Shown: one piece after another, positions 26,362 to 35,835 of the stretch
How the letters are laid out: every line of letters begins with the position of its first letter
Numbering within the stretch: the first letter of the stretch is position 1
Source of the DNA: Polaromonas sp.
GTDB lineage: Bacteria; Pseudomonadota; Gammaproteobacteria; Burkholderiales; Burkholderiaceae_C
Reading direction: 5' to 3'
DNA: 64,000 bases
Assembly (NCBI RefSeq): GCF_010365105.1
Contig: NZ_JAAFGZ010000017.1
Span: 1-64,000 of the forward strand
Program-made: the position numbers and the translations under genes
Notes under the pieces: model-generated
The model's database searches: none
Told to the model about the DNA's origin: nothing
The model's input: the letters and a program-made list of their open reading frames with translations, nothing else

Positions 26362-27496
26362 CTTCACCTGGGTTCTGCTCGGATTTCCCATTGCCTTTAC
26401 GCTGGGCTGGCTGGCATCCCGGCTGGATCTGCGGCAACTGCGCATCGAAAACCGTCAGGCACCCAAAGCCTACTTCAAGGGATTGAACTTTCTGCTCAAC
26501 GAGCAGCAAGACCAGGCCATTGATGCATTTATTGAAGCTGTCCAGAACGACCCCGACACGTCCGAGTTGCACTTCGCCTTGGGCAACCTGTTTAGACGCC
26601 GTGGCGAATATGAGCGTGCCGTTAGGGTTCATGAGCATCTGATGTCGCGCGGCGACTTGACCCAGCCCGAGCGCGAGCGCGCCCAGCATGCACTGGCACT
26701 GGATTTCCTGAAAGCCGGCCTGCTTGATCGTGCAGAGGCTGCACTTCGCAAGCTCGAAGGCACCCCGTTTGAAGAGGAAGCCCGGCTTGCGCTACTGTCG
26801 ATTTACGAGCGTTCGCGTGACTGGGTCAATGCTACTGAAATTGCCGCCCGACTGGGGAATTCCACCCACGGCAGTTTCAGTACACGGCAATCGCATTATT
26901 TGTGCGAGCAGGCGAGTGCTTCCATCGCCACAGGCGATGCCGGTGTGGCCCTTGATCTTCTGACACAGGCTGTCGCGATGGCGCCTGCTTCCGCCAGGCC
27001 ATTGATTGATCTGGCCAAGCTCCAAAATCAGCTAGGCCAGGGACAGGAGGCATTTCAGACACTGCGCACGCTCACCACGGTTGCCCCACAGGCCTTGCCA
27101 TTGGCGGCCAACCTGTTGGCCAACGTGGCGCAAAGCATGGGCGAGCAGCAAGCCGCATTGGTACTGCTCAAGACTGGCTATGCCCAGATCCCTTCGATTG
27201 ACCTGATCGAGGCTATTGTCAAGCTTGAAAAAGATTCCTTGTCCGCCCGAAAATGGTATGTGGCGCACATGGAGCGTGAAATTTCCCTGGTGGCGGCCGG
27301 CAAGTGGATTGCAGGAGAGAAACTCGAAGACGAATATCACCACACGCTGGTGCAGCGGGCTATGGACCAGGCGACCAAACCCCTGATGCGCTACCGTTGT
27401 GCCGCTTGCGGCTTTGAAGCCACCCAGCATTTCTGGCATTGCCCAGGCTGTCAGGCGTGGGACAGCTACCCCGTGCGCCGCATTGAAGAGTTGTAA
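26351..27496 (+). CDS. lapB: Lipopolysaccharide assembly protein B (LapB/YciM), TPR and rubredoxin-like domains
   Basis: Adaptor that presents LpxC to FtsH and links LPS synthesis to transport. An N-terminal membrane anchor (WVLLGFPIAFTLGWLASRL) is followed by TPR repeats (residues ~35-330) and a C-terminal zinc module YRCAACGF ... CPGCQAW with four cysteines. Length 381 matches the family. lapAB directly precede the heptose genes hldA and hldD, a sensible grouping of LPS functions. Confidence 0.95.
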   Translation: MEFDFTWVLLGFPIAFTLGWLASRLDLRQLRIENRQAPKAYFKGLNFLLNEQQDQAIDAFIEAVQNDPDTSELHFALGNLFRRRGEYERAVRVHEHLMSRGDLTQPERERAQHALALDFLKAGLLDRAEAALRKLEGTPFEEEARLALLSIYERSRDWVNATEIAARLGNSTHGSFSTRQSHYLCEQASASIATGDAGVALDLLTQAVAMAPASARPLIDLAKLQNQLGQGQEAFQTLRTLTTVAPQALPLAANLLANVAQSMGEQQAALVLLKTGYAQIPSIDLIEAIVKLEKDSLSARKWYVAHMEREISLVAAGKWIAGEKLEDEYHHTLVQRAMDQATKPLMRYRCAACGFEATQHFWHCPGCQAWDSYPVRRIEEL

Positions 27497-27515
27497 AGCT
27501 GTTGAACTTATAAAA

Positions 27516-28457
27516 ATGAACCCGACCATCACTCCTGAAAAAATTGCATCGGCCCGCGTCCTGGTGGTGGGCGATGCCATGCTGGATCGCTATTGGTACG
27601 GTGCGGTGGACCGTATTTCGCCCGAGGCGCCCGTGCCTGTCGTGCGCGTGACCCGTACCGAAGAACGGATTGGCGCAGCCGCCAATGTGGCCTACAACAT
27701 CGTGACGCTGGGCGCGCAGGCCTCCCTGCTGACGGTGGTGGGCGAAGATGAAGCCAGCCATACGCTGGAAGACCTGGTCGCGAAAACCGGCATCACGCCC
27801 TACTTCGGCCGTGACGCAAATCTTAAAACCACGGTCAAATTGCGCGTGATCGGGCGCCAGCAGCAATTGCTGCGGCTCGACTTTGAAAACACACCTGAAC
27901 ATGAAGTTCTGGCATCCCAGTCCGCCACCTTTGAGACCCTTTACCCAGAACATCAGGCAGTCCTGTTTTCGGATTACGGCAAGGGCGGCCTGGCACACAT
28001 TGTGGCCATGATTGCCCAGGCGAAGGCTGCCGGCAAGGTGGTTCTGGTGGACCCCAAAGGTTCGGATTTCGAACGCTACAGGAATGCCAGCATCATCACG
28101 CCCAACCGCGCAGAACTGGAGCATGTCATTGGTCCCTGGAGCAGTGAAAACGAATTGCGTACCAAGACCCACAATTTGCGGTCGGCGCTCAATCTTCAGG
28201 CTTTGCTGGTCACCCGAAGCGAGGAAGGCATGACGCTGTTTGATGCGCAGGGGGAACTGCATGTGCCCACGGTGGCCCGAGAGGTGTTTGACGTCACCGG
28301 CGCTGGTGATACCGTGATTGCCACGCTGGCCACCATGGCAGCGGCCGGTTTGAGTCTGCGCGAGGCGGTACGTATTGCCAACCGTGCCGCAGGCATCGTG
28401 GTGGGAAAATTTGGAACGGCCACCGTTAATTACAGCGAGCTTTTTGCGGCTTTATGA
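27516..28457 (+). CDS. hldA: D-glycero-beta-D-manno-heptose-7-phosphate kinase (HldA/RfaE domain I)
   Basis: Phosphorylates heptose-7-phosphate at C1 on the way to ADP-heptose of the LPS core. It belongs to the PfkB/ribokinase family: [35 protein letters not shown] and the signature [11 protein letters not shown] with the catalytic Asp. The 313-residue single domain lacks the nucleotidyltransferase half of E. coli HldE, which must be encoded elsewhere (hldC). The start at 27516 (MNPTIT) is used; upstream codons overlap lapB. Confidence 0.93.
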   Translation: MNPTITPEKIASARVLVVGDAMLDRYWYGAVDRISPEAPVPVVRVTRTEERIGAAANVAYNIVTLGAQASLLTVVGEDEASHTLEDLVAKTGITPYFGRDANLKTTVKLRVIGRQQQLLRLDFENTPEHEVLASQSATFETLYPEHQAVLFSDYGKGGLAHIVAMIAQAKAAGKVVLVDPKGSDFERYRNASIITPNRAELEHVIGPWSSENELRTKTHNLRSALNLQALLVTRSEEGMTLFDAQGELHVPTVAREVFDVTGAGDTVIATLATMAAAGLSLREAVRIANRAAGIVVGKFGTATVNYSELFAAL

Positions 28458-28491
28458 GCGATTCAGCTCCCTTAACCTGCTAGGACATTTC

Positions 28492-29499
28492 ATGAAAATC
28501 GTAGTCACCGGCGCCGCCGGCTTTATCGGCAGCAACCTGGTCAAGGGACTGAATGCGCGCGGCATTGATGACATCATCGCGGTGGATGACCTGACGCAAG
28601 GCGACAAATTTCGCAACCTTGCCGACCTGAAGATTGCCGACTACATCGATGCCGCCGATTTCTATCGTCAGTTTGCTGAGAGTGCCTTCGGACACATCGA
28701 GGCGGTCTTCCATGAGGGAGCCTGCAGCGATACCATGGAACTCGACGGCAAATACATGATGGCCAACAACTACACCCTGTCATGTGATCTGTTTCGTGCC
28801 TGCCAGAGCCAGAACACCCGCCTGCTGTATGCCTCGTCAGCCGCCACGTACGGGGGCTCGGACACCTTCAGCGAGTCTCCGGAATTCGAACAACCGCTGA
28901 ATGTCTACGGTTACTCCAAACTGCTGTTTGACCAGCACCTGCGGCGCGAGATCGGCAAGGGATTTGAAAATGCGCAGACGCAAGTTGCGGGTTTCCGCTA
29001 TTTCAATGTCTATGGCCCGCGCGAGCAGCACAAGGGCCGCATGGCCAGCGTGGCCTTTCACCAGTACAACCAGTTTCAGGCCGAGGGCAAGGTCAAGCTG
29101 TTTGGCGACTACGGCGGCTATGGCCCGGGCGGGCAAATGCGCGACTTTGTCTTTATCGACGATGTGGTGGCCGTGAATCTCTGGTTTTTTGACCATCCCG
29201 AAAAATCAGGCATTTTCAATCTCGGAACAGGCTGTGCCCAACCGTTCAACGATGTCGCGATTGCCGTCGTCAACACCTTGCGCCAAGGCCAGAATGCAGA
29301 TCCATTGAGTCTTGAAGAGGCCGTGCGCGGAGGCATGATTGATTACATCGGTTTCCCCGAAGCACTCGTTGGCAAGTACCAGAGCTATACGCAGGCCGAC
29401 TTGAGCGCCCTGCGAGCGGCAGGCTGCGGACATGCCTTCGCTGATGTGCAAACCGGGGTGGCAGCTTATATGCAGTGGCTCAACAACAGTAGGAAATAA
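28492..29499 (+). CDS. hldD: ADP-L-glycero-D-manno-heptose-6-epimerase
   Basis: Epimerises ADP-D,D-heptose to ADP-L,D-heptose for LPS core. The short-chain dehydrogenase fold shows [11 protein letters not shown], the catalytic Ser/Tyr/Lys region ([18 protein letters not shown]) and [15 protein letters not shown]. Length 335 is slightly longer than E. coli HldD. The ATG at 28492 (MKIVVTG) has AGGA 8 nt upstream. It follows hldA by 34 bp. Confidence 0.95.
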   Translation: MKIVVTGAAGFIGSNLVKGLNARGIDDIIAVDDLTQGDKFRNLADLKIADYIDAADFYRQFAESAFGHIEAVFHEGACSDTMELDGKYMMANNYTLSCDLFRACQSQNTRLLYASSAATYGGSDTFSESPEFEQPLNVYGYSKLLFDQHLRREIGKGFENAQTQVAGFRYFNVYGPREQHKGRMASVAFHQYNQFQAEGKVKLFGDYGGYGPGGQMRDFVFIDDVVAVNLWFFDHPEKSGIFNLGTGCAQPFNDVAIAVVNTLRQGQNADPLSLEEAVRGGMIDYIGFPEALVGKYQSYTQADLSALRAAGCGHAFADVQTGVAAYMQWLNNSRK

Positions 29500-29602
29500 C
29501 TGCGTTTCCAATTCCCGATTTTTTCTGTCGTGAACCTTCATAGGCTTGCATTGAACACAGGCTTGTGTCGCTTTACCTAGCGATTCAGTTCAAGGATTTT
29601 CA

Positions 29603-29902
29603 ATGCTTAAACAATTACTGGCGTTTTTTACAGCGCTTTCCTTCTCGACAGCCTTTGCCGCCGTCGATGTCAATCAAGCCAGCGAAGCTGAACTCGATGG
29701 AATCAAGGGTGTCGGACCTGCCACCAGCCGGCTGATTGTTGCCGAGCGTAAAAAATCAGAGTTTAAAAGCTGGGCAGATTTCATCGGACGCATCAAGGGT
29801 TTGGGCGACAAAAGCGCAGCAAAGTTGTCTACACAAGGCCTGACGGTGGGCGGCGCAGCTTACGGAGCAGACATGGTTGATGCAAAACCAATCCAAAAAT
29901 AG
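29603..29902 (+). CDS. comEA: ComEA-family helix-hairpin-helix protein
   Basis: A 99-residue exported DNA-binding protein. A signal peptide (LLAFFTALSFSTAFAA) is followed by VDVNQASEAELDGIKGVGPATSRLIV and a second hairpin (FIGRIKGLGDKSAAKL), the helix-hairpin-helix pair of ComEA. Family members pull DNA into the periplasm during natural transformation. Short single-domain versions are common in betaproteobacteria, so competence is likely but not certain. Confidence 0.88.
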   Translation: MLKQLLAFFTALSFSTAFAAVDVNQASEAELDGIKGVGPATSRLIVAERKKSEFKSWADFIGRIKGLGDKSAAKLSTQGLTVGGAAYGADMVDAKPIQK

Positions 29903-29973
29903 CCAGACGCTTGTCGCATGGCTTGGTCTCAATGCACACGAGTCTAGGTTGAACACTTAATTCGATTGCCCAT

Positions 29974-30003
29974 GAAAAAACCCGCTCGAAAGCGGGTTTT
30001 TTC
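29974..30003. terminator. Bidirectional terminator between comEA and phaB
   Basis: AAAAAACCCGCT-CGAA-AGCGGGTTTTTT is a perfect stem with A and T runs on both sides. It sits between the convergent comEA (plus) and phaB (minus) genes and can serve both. Confidence 0.92.
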
Positions 30004-30029
30004 ATTTGAAAGCGAAAGCGTCCAAATTA

Positions 30030-30767
30030 TCAACCCATGTGCAGACCGCCATTGAGCGAGAAGTCGGCGCCTGTTGCGTAGCCGCCTTCGTCGGATGCAA
30101 TCCAGGCAATGATCGATGCAATTTCTTCGGGTTTACCCAGACGCTTGGCCGGGACGCCGGCAACGATTTTTTCCAGCACTTCAGGGCGAATGGCATTCAC
30201 CATGTCGGTGCCGACATAGCCAGGGCTCACCGTGTTGACCGTAACGCCCTTGGACGCCACTTCCTGCGCCAGGGCCATGGTAAAGCCATGCAAGCCGGCT
30301 TTGGCGGTGGAGTAGTTCACCTGGCCAAACTGGCCTTTTTGGCCGTTGACCGACGAAATGTTGATGACACGGCCAAAACCTGCTGTCACCATGTCTTCGA
30401 TGACCTGCTTGGTCACGTTGAACATGCTGTCCAGATTGGTGGAGATAACCGCATCCCAGTCTGCCTTGCTCATCTTGCGAAACTGGCCATCACGCGTGAT
30501 GCCCGCATTGTTCACCAGCACACTGACCGGGCCATGCTCTGCCTTGACCTTGTCAAAGGCAGCGACGGTGGATTCCCAGTCGCCAACATTGCCTACCGAC
30601 GCATAAAACGTATAACCCAGCGCCTTTTGCTCATCAAGCCATTTGGTGAAATCACGCGTGGGGCCGCAGCCAGCAATGACCTTGAAACCGTCTTTGGCCA
30701 GCCGCTGGCAAATTGCGGTTCCGATACCACCCATGCCCCCCGTTACATACGCTACTTTGTTGCTCAT
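30030..30767 (-). CDS. phaB: Acetoacetyl-CoA reductase (NADPH)
   Basis: Reduces acetoacetyl-CoA to (R)-3-hydroxybutyryl-CoA for polyhydroxybutyrate. Short-chain dehydrogenase features: nucleotide loop GGMGGIGTAICQRLA, NNAGIT, and the active Ser-Tyr-Lys set (INISSVNG, YSTAKAG). Length 245 is typical of PhaB. It lies downstream of phaC and phaA on the same strand with a 102-bp gap that contains a repeat B copy. The ATG is preceded by AGGAGA. Confidence 0.95.
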   Translation of the reverse strand: MSNKVAYVTGGMGGIGTAICQRLAKDGFKVIAGCGPTRDFTKWLDEQKALGYTFYASVGNVGDWESTVAAFDKVKAEHGPVSVLVNNAGITRDGQFRKMSKADWDAVISTNLDSMFNVTKQVIEDMVTAGFGRVINISSVNGQKGQFGQVNYSTAKAGLHGFTMALAQEVASKGVTVNTVSPGYVGTDMVNAIRPEVLEKIVAGVPAKRLGKPEEIASIIAWIASDEGGYATGADFSLNGGLHMG

Positions 30768-30794
30768 TGTCTTCTCCTAGGATCGTTGGACTTA

Positions 30795-30855
30795 TTTAAA
30801 AATTTTGCTATTAATCTAATAGCTGCTCACGCCCTGCTGGCAAACGCGCGTGACT
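30795..30855 (+). repeat. Interspersed repeat B, copy between phaA and phaB
   Basis: TTGCTATTAATCTAATAGCTGCTCACGC followed by a spacer and CAAACGCGCG matches the GCTATT-N-ATAGCTGCTTGCGC core of the other copies. It fills the phaA-phaB intergenic space and may alter message stability or processing there. Confidence 0.6.
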
Positions 30856-30869
30856 GTTTTACCTGATAT

Positions 30870-32048
30870 TCAGCGTTCCAGCGTGAGGGCAACCCCCATA
30901 CCGCCGCCGATACACAGGCTGGCAATGCCTTTTTTGGCATCGCGCCGCACCATTTCGTGCAGCAGGGTGACCAGAATGCGGCAACCGGACGCGCCAATCG
31001 GGTGGCCAATGGCAATCGCGCCGCCGTTGACATTAACCTTGCTGGTGTCCCAGCCCATTTCCTGGTTGACTGCACAGGCTTGGGCGGCAAACGCCTCGTT
31101 GATTTCGAGCAGGTCAAGATCCTGCACTTTCCAGCCTGCGCGCTGCAAGGCCTTGGTTGAAGCCGGCACAGGGCCCATGCCCATGTAGGCGGGGTCCAGA
31201 CCGGCTGTGGCGTAGCTGGCGATTCGTGCCAGGGGCGTCAGTCCAAGGGCTGCTGCCTTTTTGGCGGTCATGACCATGACCGCAGCCGCACCGTCGTTCA
31301 ATCCGGAGGCATTGCCTGCGGTGACGCTGCCCGCCTTGTCGAAGGCCGGGCGCAAGCCTGCCAGACCTTCGGCGCTAGTCTTGCGGTTGAGAAACTCGTC
31401 GGATGAAAACACCACCGGGTCACCCTTTTTCTGGGGAATCGAGATGGGGATGATTTCATCCTTGAACTTGCCGGCATCCTGGGCCGCAGCCGCCTTTGTC
31501 TGGCTGGCGAGCGCCAGCGCGTCCTGGGCTTCCCGGCTGACGCTGTACTTCTTGGCGACGTTTTCCGCAGTGATGCCCATGTGGTACTGGTTGTACACGT
31601 CCCACAGGCCGTCCACGATCATGGTATCGACCAATTTCCAGTCGCCCATGCGCTGGCCGTCACGCGAGCCGTTCAGCACATGCGGAGAAGCGCTCATGTT
31701 TTCCTGGCCACCGGCAATCACGATCTCACTGTCGCCGGTGGCCACAGCCTGGGCGGCGAGCATGACGGATTTCAGGCCGGAACCACAAACGGCGTTGATG
31801 GTGAGGCCCGGGATGCCCTGGGGGAATCCGGCCTTGAGCACGGACTGGCGAGCCGGGTTCTGGCCTGCTCCGGCAGCAAGCACCTGGCCCATGATGACTT
31901 CGCCAATCTGTTCAGCATTCAGGCCCGAACGCTCCAGCACGGCCTTGATAACCGCAGCACCCAGTTCGGTGGCAGGTACTTTTGCCAGCGAGCCGCCGAA
32001 TTTTCCAACAGCGGTCCTGCCTGCTGACACGATAACGATTTCTTCCAT
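30870..32048 (-). CDS. phaA: Acetyl-CoA acetyltransferase (beta-ketothiolase)
   Basis: Condenses two acetyl-CoA to acetoacetyl-CoA. Thiolase motifs are NAVCGSGLKSVMLAAQ (acyl-enzyme Cys near residue 88), GGQENMS, NVNGGAIAIGHPIGASGCR (His) and CIGGGMGVALTLE (second Cys). Length 392 is standard. It stands between phaC and phaB, so it serves polyhydroxybutyrate synthesis. Confidence 0.96.
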   Translation of the reverse strand: MEEIVIVSAGRTAVGKFGGSLAKVPATELGAAVIKAVLERSGLNAEQIGEVIMGQVLAAGAGQNPARQSVLKAGFPQGIPGLTINAVCGSGLKSVMLAAQAVATGDSEIVIAGGQENMSASPHVLNGSRDGQRMGDWKLVDTMIVDGLWDVYNQYHMGITAENVAKKYSVSREAQDALALASQTKAAAAQDAGKFKDEIIPISIPQKKGDPVVFSSDEFLNRKTSAEGLAGLRPAFDKAGSVTAGNASGLNDGAAAVMVMTAKKAAALGLTPLARIASYATAGLDPAYMGMGPVPASTKALQRAGWKVQDLDLLEINEAFAAQACAVNQEMGWDTSKVNVNGGAIAIGHPIGASGCRILVTLLHEMVRRDAKKGIASLCIGGGMGVALTLER

Positions 32049-32155
32049 GTTGTCTCCTTAAAAAATTATTAGTTGCATCTGGGCGCTGCCGAATCAAAGC
32101 TCCGGGAGGATGGAACGTGTCCGCACCTGAAACCTGCAACAGTGTTCAGCCTGCT

Positions 32156-33919
32156 TCAGGCCTTGACCTTGACGTAGCGGCCAGGTGCGGGTTCGATGGC
32201 CTTGAATTTGCGGCTGCCATAGGATTTGGGCGCTGCAATCTGCTTGCCGGCGTGGCTCTGCAGCCAGTCGGACCAGTCAGTCCACCAGCTGCCAGCATGC
32301 TCGGTGGCGTTTTTTTGCCAATCTTGCTGCGACGCCGGGTATTTGTCGCCCGCCGTGCGGCTGGACGTCAACTGGTCGTTCGTCCAGTAGCTGCGCTTCT
32401 TTTTGGCGGGCGGATTGATCACGCCCGCAATATGGCCAGACGCCCCCATCACAAAGCGCTTCTTGCCTGGCAGAACCTGGGTTGACGCATAGGCGCCGCC
32501 AATCGGCACGATATGGTCTTCGCGCGAGCCATAGAGGTAGAACGGCATGTCGAGCTTGCCGAGATCAACCTTTTCGCCACACACCACCATTTTTCCGGGC
32601 TTGATCAGGTTGTTTTCGAAATAGGTATTGCGCAGGTACCAGGCATAGAAGGGTCCTGGGAGATTGGTCGAATCGCTGTTCCAGTAAAGCAGGTCAAAAG
32701 GCGGTGGGGTTTCACCCTTCAAGTAGTTACCGACCACATAGTTCCAGACCAGATCGTTCGGGCGCAAAAAGCTGAAGGTGGATGCCAGATCTTTGCCCTT
32801 GAGCAAGCCGCCCTTGCCCATTTCGGCTTCACGGTACTTGACCGATGTTTCGTCAATAAAGATGTCCAGGATGCCGGTGTCGCTGAAGTCCAGCAACGAC
32901 GTTAGCAGTGTGACGCTTTCCACCGGTTTTTCGTCGCGCGCAGCCAGCACCGCCAGCGCCGTGCTCAGGATCGTGCCGCCAACGCAGAAACCCAGGGCAT
33001 TGATGGTGTCGGCGCCGGTGATTTCCTTCACGACTTCAATTGCCTTGATGGGTGCGTTCTCGATGTAGTCGTCCCAGGTCTTGCCAGCCATGGTCTGGTC
33101 GGGATTGCGCCAGCTCATCACGAAGGTCCGGTGACCTTGCGCCGTGGCATAGCGGATCAGGGAATTTTCAGGCTGCAGGTCCAGGATGTAGAACTTGTTG
33201 ATGCAGGGCGGCACCATCAGGAAGGGCTTTTCATAGACCTTGTCCGTCAGCGGCTTGTATTCGAGCAACTGGAAATACTCGTTTTCAAACACCACGGCGC
33301 CTTCGGTGGTGGCGACGTTCTTGCCGACCTCGAAGATGCTTTCGTCGGTCATGGAGACATGGCCCTGCTTCATGTCGTGCAGCATGTTCGCCATGCCCTT
33401 GGCGATGCTCTCGCCCCGGGTTTCGATGGCTTTTTTCTGTGCTTCGGCATTCAGCGCCAGAAAGTTGCTGGGCGCTGAAGCCGCCATCCACTGCTCGACC
33501 GCGAAACGCAGCCGCGCCTTGGTCTTGGCGTCGCTTTCGACGGCTTCGGCCAGGCCCATGAGGGTGGTGGCGTTGAGCTGATAGGCCGAGGCAAGGAATT
33601 TCGACACCGGACTGGCCTGCCAGGCAGGATCGGAGAAACGCCGGTCAACCGGCTTTACGGCCTCTTCACCGGCATGCAGGCCCTGGTTCCAGAGAGCCGA
33701 CGCGCCGGCAATGTACTGCTGCTGAAGCTCAAGAAGCTTGGAAGGCTCGAACGTGATGGACGGCTGGGAAGGTGCGAGGGACTTGAACACCGACATGTCC
33801 ATCGCTGGAAAGCCGGGCGCAGTCTTGGCGCCAAAGGACGACATCGCCTGCTTGATCCCTTCTCCTAGGGTTTCCTGCATTTGTTGGCTCGCCTGTGTCC
33901 AGTTCAGTTCAGAATTCAT
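32156..33919 (-). CDS. phaC: Class I polyhydroxyalkanoate synthase
   Basis: Polymerises (R)-3-hydroxybutyryl-CoA on the granule surface. The 587 residues include the N-terminal region (residues ~90-260), the alpha/beta-hydrolase lipase-like box GFCVGGT with the catalytic Cys, the catalytic Asp region (YGSREDHIVP) and the His in GASGHIAGVINPP. Class I length. I start at 33919 (MNSELNWTQASQQ), which has GAGGAAA 7 nt upstream. First gene of phaC-phaA-phaB. Confidence 0.95.
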   Translation of the reverse strand: MNSELNWTQASQQMQETLGEGIKQAMSSFGAKTAPGFPAMDMSVFKSLAPSQPSITFEPSKLLELQQQYIAGASALWNQGLHAGEEAVKPVDRRFSDPAWQASPVSKFLASAYQLNATTLMGLAEAVESDAKTKARLRFAVEQWMAASAPSNFLALNAEAQKKAIETRGESIAKGMANMLHDMKQGHVSMTDESIFEVGKNVATTEGAVVFENEYFQLLEYKPLTDKVYEKPFLMVPPCINKFYILDLQPENSLIRYATAQGHRTFVMSWRNPDQTMAGKTWDDYIENAPIKAIEVVKEITGADTINALGFCVGGTILSTALAVLAARDEKPVESVTLLTSLLDFSDTGILDIFIDETSVKYREAEMGKGGLLKGKDLASTFSFLRPNDLVWNYVVGNYLKGETPPPFDLLYWNSDSTNLPGPFYAWYLRNTYFENNLIKPGKMVVCGEKVDLGKLDMPFYLYGSREDHIVPIGGAYASTQVLPGKKRFVMGASGHIAGVINPPAKKKRSYWTNDQLTSSRTAGDKYPASQQDWQKNATEHAGSWWTDWSDWLQSHAGKQIAAPKSYGSRKFKAIEPAPGRYVKVKA

Positions 33920-34022
33920 CAATGTTTCCTCGGTGATGCAGTGTGCTGGCAAACGCCATTTGCTTGCAGCCAGTATCCTATCAATTACTTTTCAGATCCT
34001 GACAAGAAAGCATGAATTCATT

Positions 34023-34364
34023 ATGTATTTGGTCGTAATCGCGTGGATGTATGTCGTGCTGATGATGAGCGCTGCCGAAGCCGCCAGCAGCAATGGAACC
34101 GTTTTGGGCGCGCTGGTTACCCTTTTACTCTATGGCGTAGGTCCGGTGATATTGGTGGTTTACCTGATGGGAGCTCCTGCGCGCAACAAGGCGATTAAAA
34201 AGCGTGAGGCCGAAGCGCGGGCAAGCCATCTGGCCTCCACCCGTCAGGTTGGGGTTCCAGCCACTGCTTCAGCCGTCGAGCCAGATGCAGGCAGCCATGC
34301 GCCCGGTGGTGCCGAAGCCGTTGCCAGTGATACCGGTATCACGCCGGTGAGAAAAGAACCTTGA
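34023..34364 (+). CDS. Small membrane protein of unknown function
   Basis: A 113-residue protein with two hydrophobic segments (LVVIAWMYVVLMMSAAEA and ALVTLLLYGVGPVILVVYLMG), then a basic stretch (RNKAIKKREAEAR) and an Ala/Gly/Pro/Ser-rich tail. I do not recognise a named family. It is divergent from phaC and its last 96 bp overlap the 3' end of pgeF on the other strand. The start at 34023 places the first helix at the N-terminus. Confidence 0.65.
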   Translation: MYLVVIAWMYVVLMMSAAEAASSNGTVLGALVTLLLYGVGPVILVVYLMGAPARNKAIKKREAEARASHLASTRQVGVPATASAVEPDAGSHAPGGAEAVASDTGITPVRKEP

Positions 34365-35105
34365 GGGATTGCCCACTGTGCACCAGGGGGCGCTCCCGTC
34401 GTTTCCATACACCTGTGTGACACCCAGTGCCTGAAGCCTGAGGCGAGCAAGGGCTGGCAAATCGGCCAGGTATTTGCCCGGCCCGATAGCGGTAAAGCAA
34501 TGCGCTGCTTGCGTCTGCCGTGCGGCAAACGCGGCCCTCACCTCTTGGCCCACTTCAAACGCCGCAGGCCCGATGCACGGACCCAGCCAAGCTATTATTT
34601 TTGTAGCTGCTTGTGCATGCTGGTATTGCGCAAGAGCACTCAAAGATTCAAAAACCGACTCGATGACGCCCTGCCCTGCGGCATCACCGCTGCCGGCCAG
34701 CCCCCGCCAGCCGGCATGGGCTGCGGCGACCCTGGTGCCGTCCAGGGAGGCCAGCAGCACCGGCAGGCAGTCGGCCACCATGACGGTGCAGGCCAGCTGG
34801 CGATGCAGCGTCATGCAGGCATCTGCAGACTGGCCGTCGGGAGTATCCGGGTCCAGCAGTTCCACCCGGGCGCCATGCACCTGGTCGAGGAAGACGGCGC
34901 GCTCGGCGCCCGTGGCCCTCTTCAGCAGCTGGCGGTTGGCGTTAACCGATGCGGGCAGATCGCCCACATGGCTGCCCAGGTTCATCGTGTCGAACGGCAC
35001 AGCCGAAACGCCGCCGGCGCGGCTGGTGAAAACGGCCTTGATACCGGCCGGCGCGGGCCAGTCCGGAACCAGCCAGTCAGAATGAAAACGGCCGGACACC
35101 CTCAA
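34269..35105 (-). CDS. pgeF: PgeF/YfiH-family purine nucleoside phosphorylase (laccase domain)
   Basis: Multicopper-like laccase-domain protein, often annotated as polyphenol oxidase; characterised members act on purine nucleosides or correct peptidoglycan precursors. Motifs: VFTSRAGGVS, LDQVHGARV, ADCLPVLLAS, AAAHAGWRGLAGSG, WLGPCIGPAAFEVG and the C-terminal RFFSHRRDTGITGNGFGTTGRMAACIW. Metal-binding Cys and His residues are present. Start is a TTG at 35105 overlapping the maiA stop (TTGA), or a GTG two codons in. A copy of repeat B adds residues in ALAQYQHAQAATKIIAWL. Confidence 0.88.
   Translation of the reverse strand: MRVSGRFHSDWLVPDWPAPAGIKAVFTSRAGGVSAVPFDTMNLGSHVGDLPASVNANRQLLKRATGAERAVFLDQVHGARVELLDPDTPDGQSADACMTLHRQLACTVMVADCLPVLLASLDGTRVAAAHAGWRGLAGSGDAAGQGVIESVFESLSALAQYQHAQAATKIIAWLGPCIGPAAFEVGQEVRAAFAARQTQAAHCFTAIGPGKYLADLPALARLRLQALGVTQVYGNDGSAPWCTVGNPSRFFSHRRDTGITGNGFGTTGRMAACIWLDG
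34589..34660 (+). repeat. Interspersed repeat B, copy inside pgeF
   Basis: AAGCTATTATTTTTGTAGCTG followed by CTTGTGC, a spacer, TGCGCAAGAGC and AAAGATTCAAAAAC. It is the clearest plus-strand version of the repeat, with a palindromic core. It is translated antisense and in frame in pgeF. Confidence 0.7.
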
Positions 35106-35740
35106 GCCTGACTGTCAGGACAGGCAGACGGCTGGGCCTTCTGAAAGGCTGGCAGCGCCATGCACGCATGGTAGGCGGCCATGGTGAGCGGCAGGCTATC
35201 CAAACTCACGTCGAAACGCGAGGCATTGTAAATTTGCGGCACCAGGCAGCAGTCGGCCAGCGTCGGGGTGTTGCCGTAGCAATAGGCTGAATCGGGCAAG
35301 CGGGCAAGCTGCCGCTCGAAGGCCTCCAGTCCTTCACGGCACCAGTGGCGATACCACTGGTTTTTTTCCTCGTCCTTGACATGCAGGTCGCGCACAAGGT
35401 ACCTGAGGACGCGCAGGTTGTTGAGGGGATGGATTTCGCAGGCAATCGACTGCGCCAGCGCCCGCACTTTGGCGCGGCCCAGTGCGTCGGCCGGCAGCAG
35501 CGCAGGCGCGGGATGCGTTTCATCCAGGTACTCGATGATGGCCATCGACTGCGACAGATTTTCGCCCTCCGCTTCCAGCAGCGGCACCAGGCCGTCAGCA
35601 GAAAGCGCTGCATAGGGCGCTTTGCGGTGCTCGTCCCTAGTGAGCTGGACCGCCACATAGTCGTAGGCCAGGCCCTTGAGTTCCAGCGCGATGCGCACCC
35701 GGAACGACGCCGAAGAACGGAAATAGTTATGCAGCTTCAT
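35102..35740 (-). CDS. maiA: Maleylacetoacetate isomerase (zeta-class glutathione transferase)
   Basis: Cis-trans isomerisation of maleylacetoacetate (tyrosine catabolism) or maleylpyruvate (gentisate pathway) with glutathione. The zeta-class active-site motif SSASFRVRIALELKG follows the start, and VPLLEAEGENLSQSMAIIEYLDE is the glutathione-site motif. The 212 residues match the family. I start at 35740 (MKLHNYF); an in-frame ATG four codons upstream is possible. The 3' end overlaps the pgeF start. Confidence 0.9.
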   Translation of the reverse strand: MKLHNYFRSSASFRVRIALELKGLAYDYVAVQLTRDEHRKAPYAALSADGLVPLLEAEGENLSQSMAIIEYLDETHPAPALLPADALGRAKVRALAQSIACEIHPLNNLRVLRYLVRDLHVKDEEKNQWYRHWCREGLEAFERQLARLPDSAYCYGNTPTLADCCLVPQIYNASRFDVSLDSLPLTMAAYHACMALPAFQKAQPSACPDSQA

Positions 35741-35835
35741 AGCCGAAAGCATAAACCGGGATCGTTTTTCCTGCTTTTTCGGCAGCGCCGCGGCTGGGCT
35801 GGCAGATGGGGTGAATACGAATACAGGCCGGCGGG

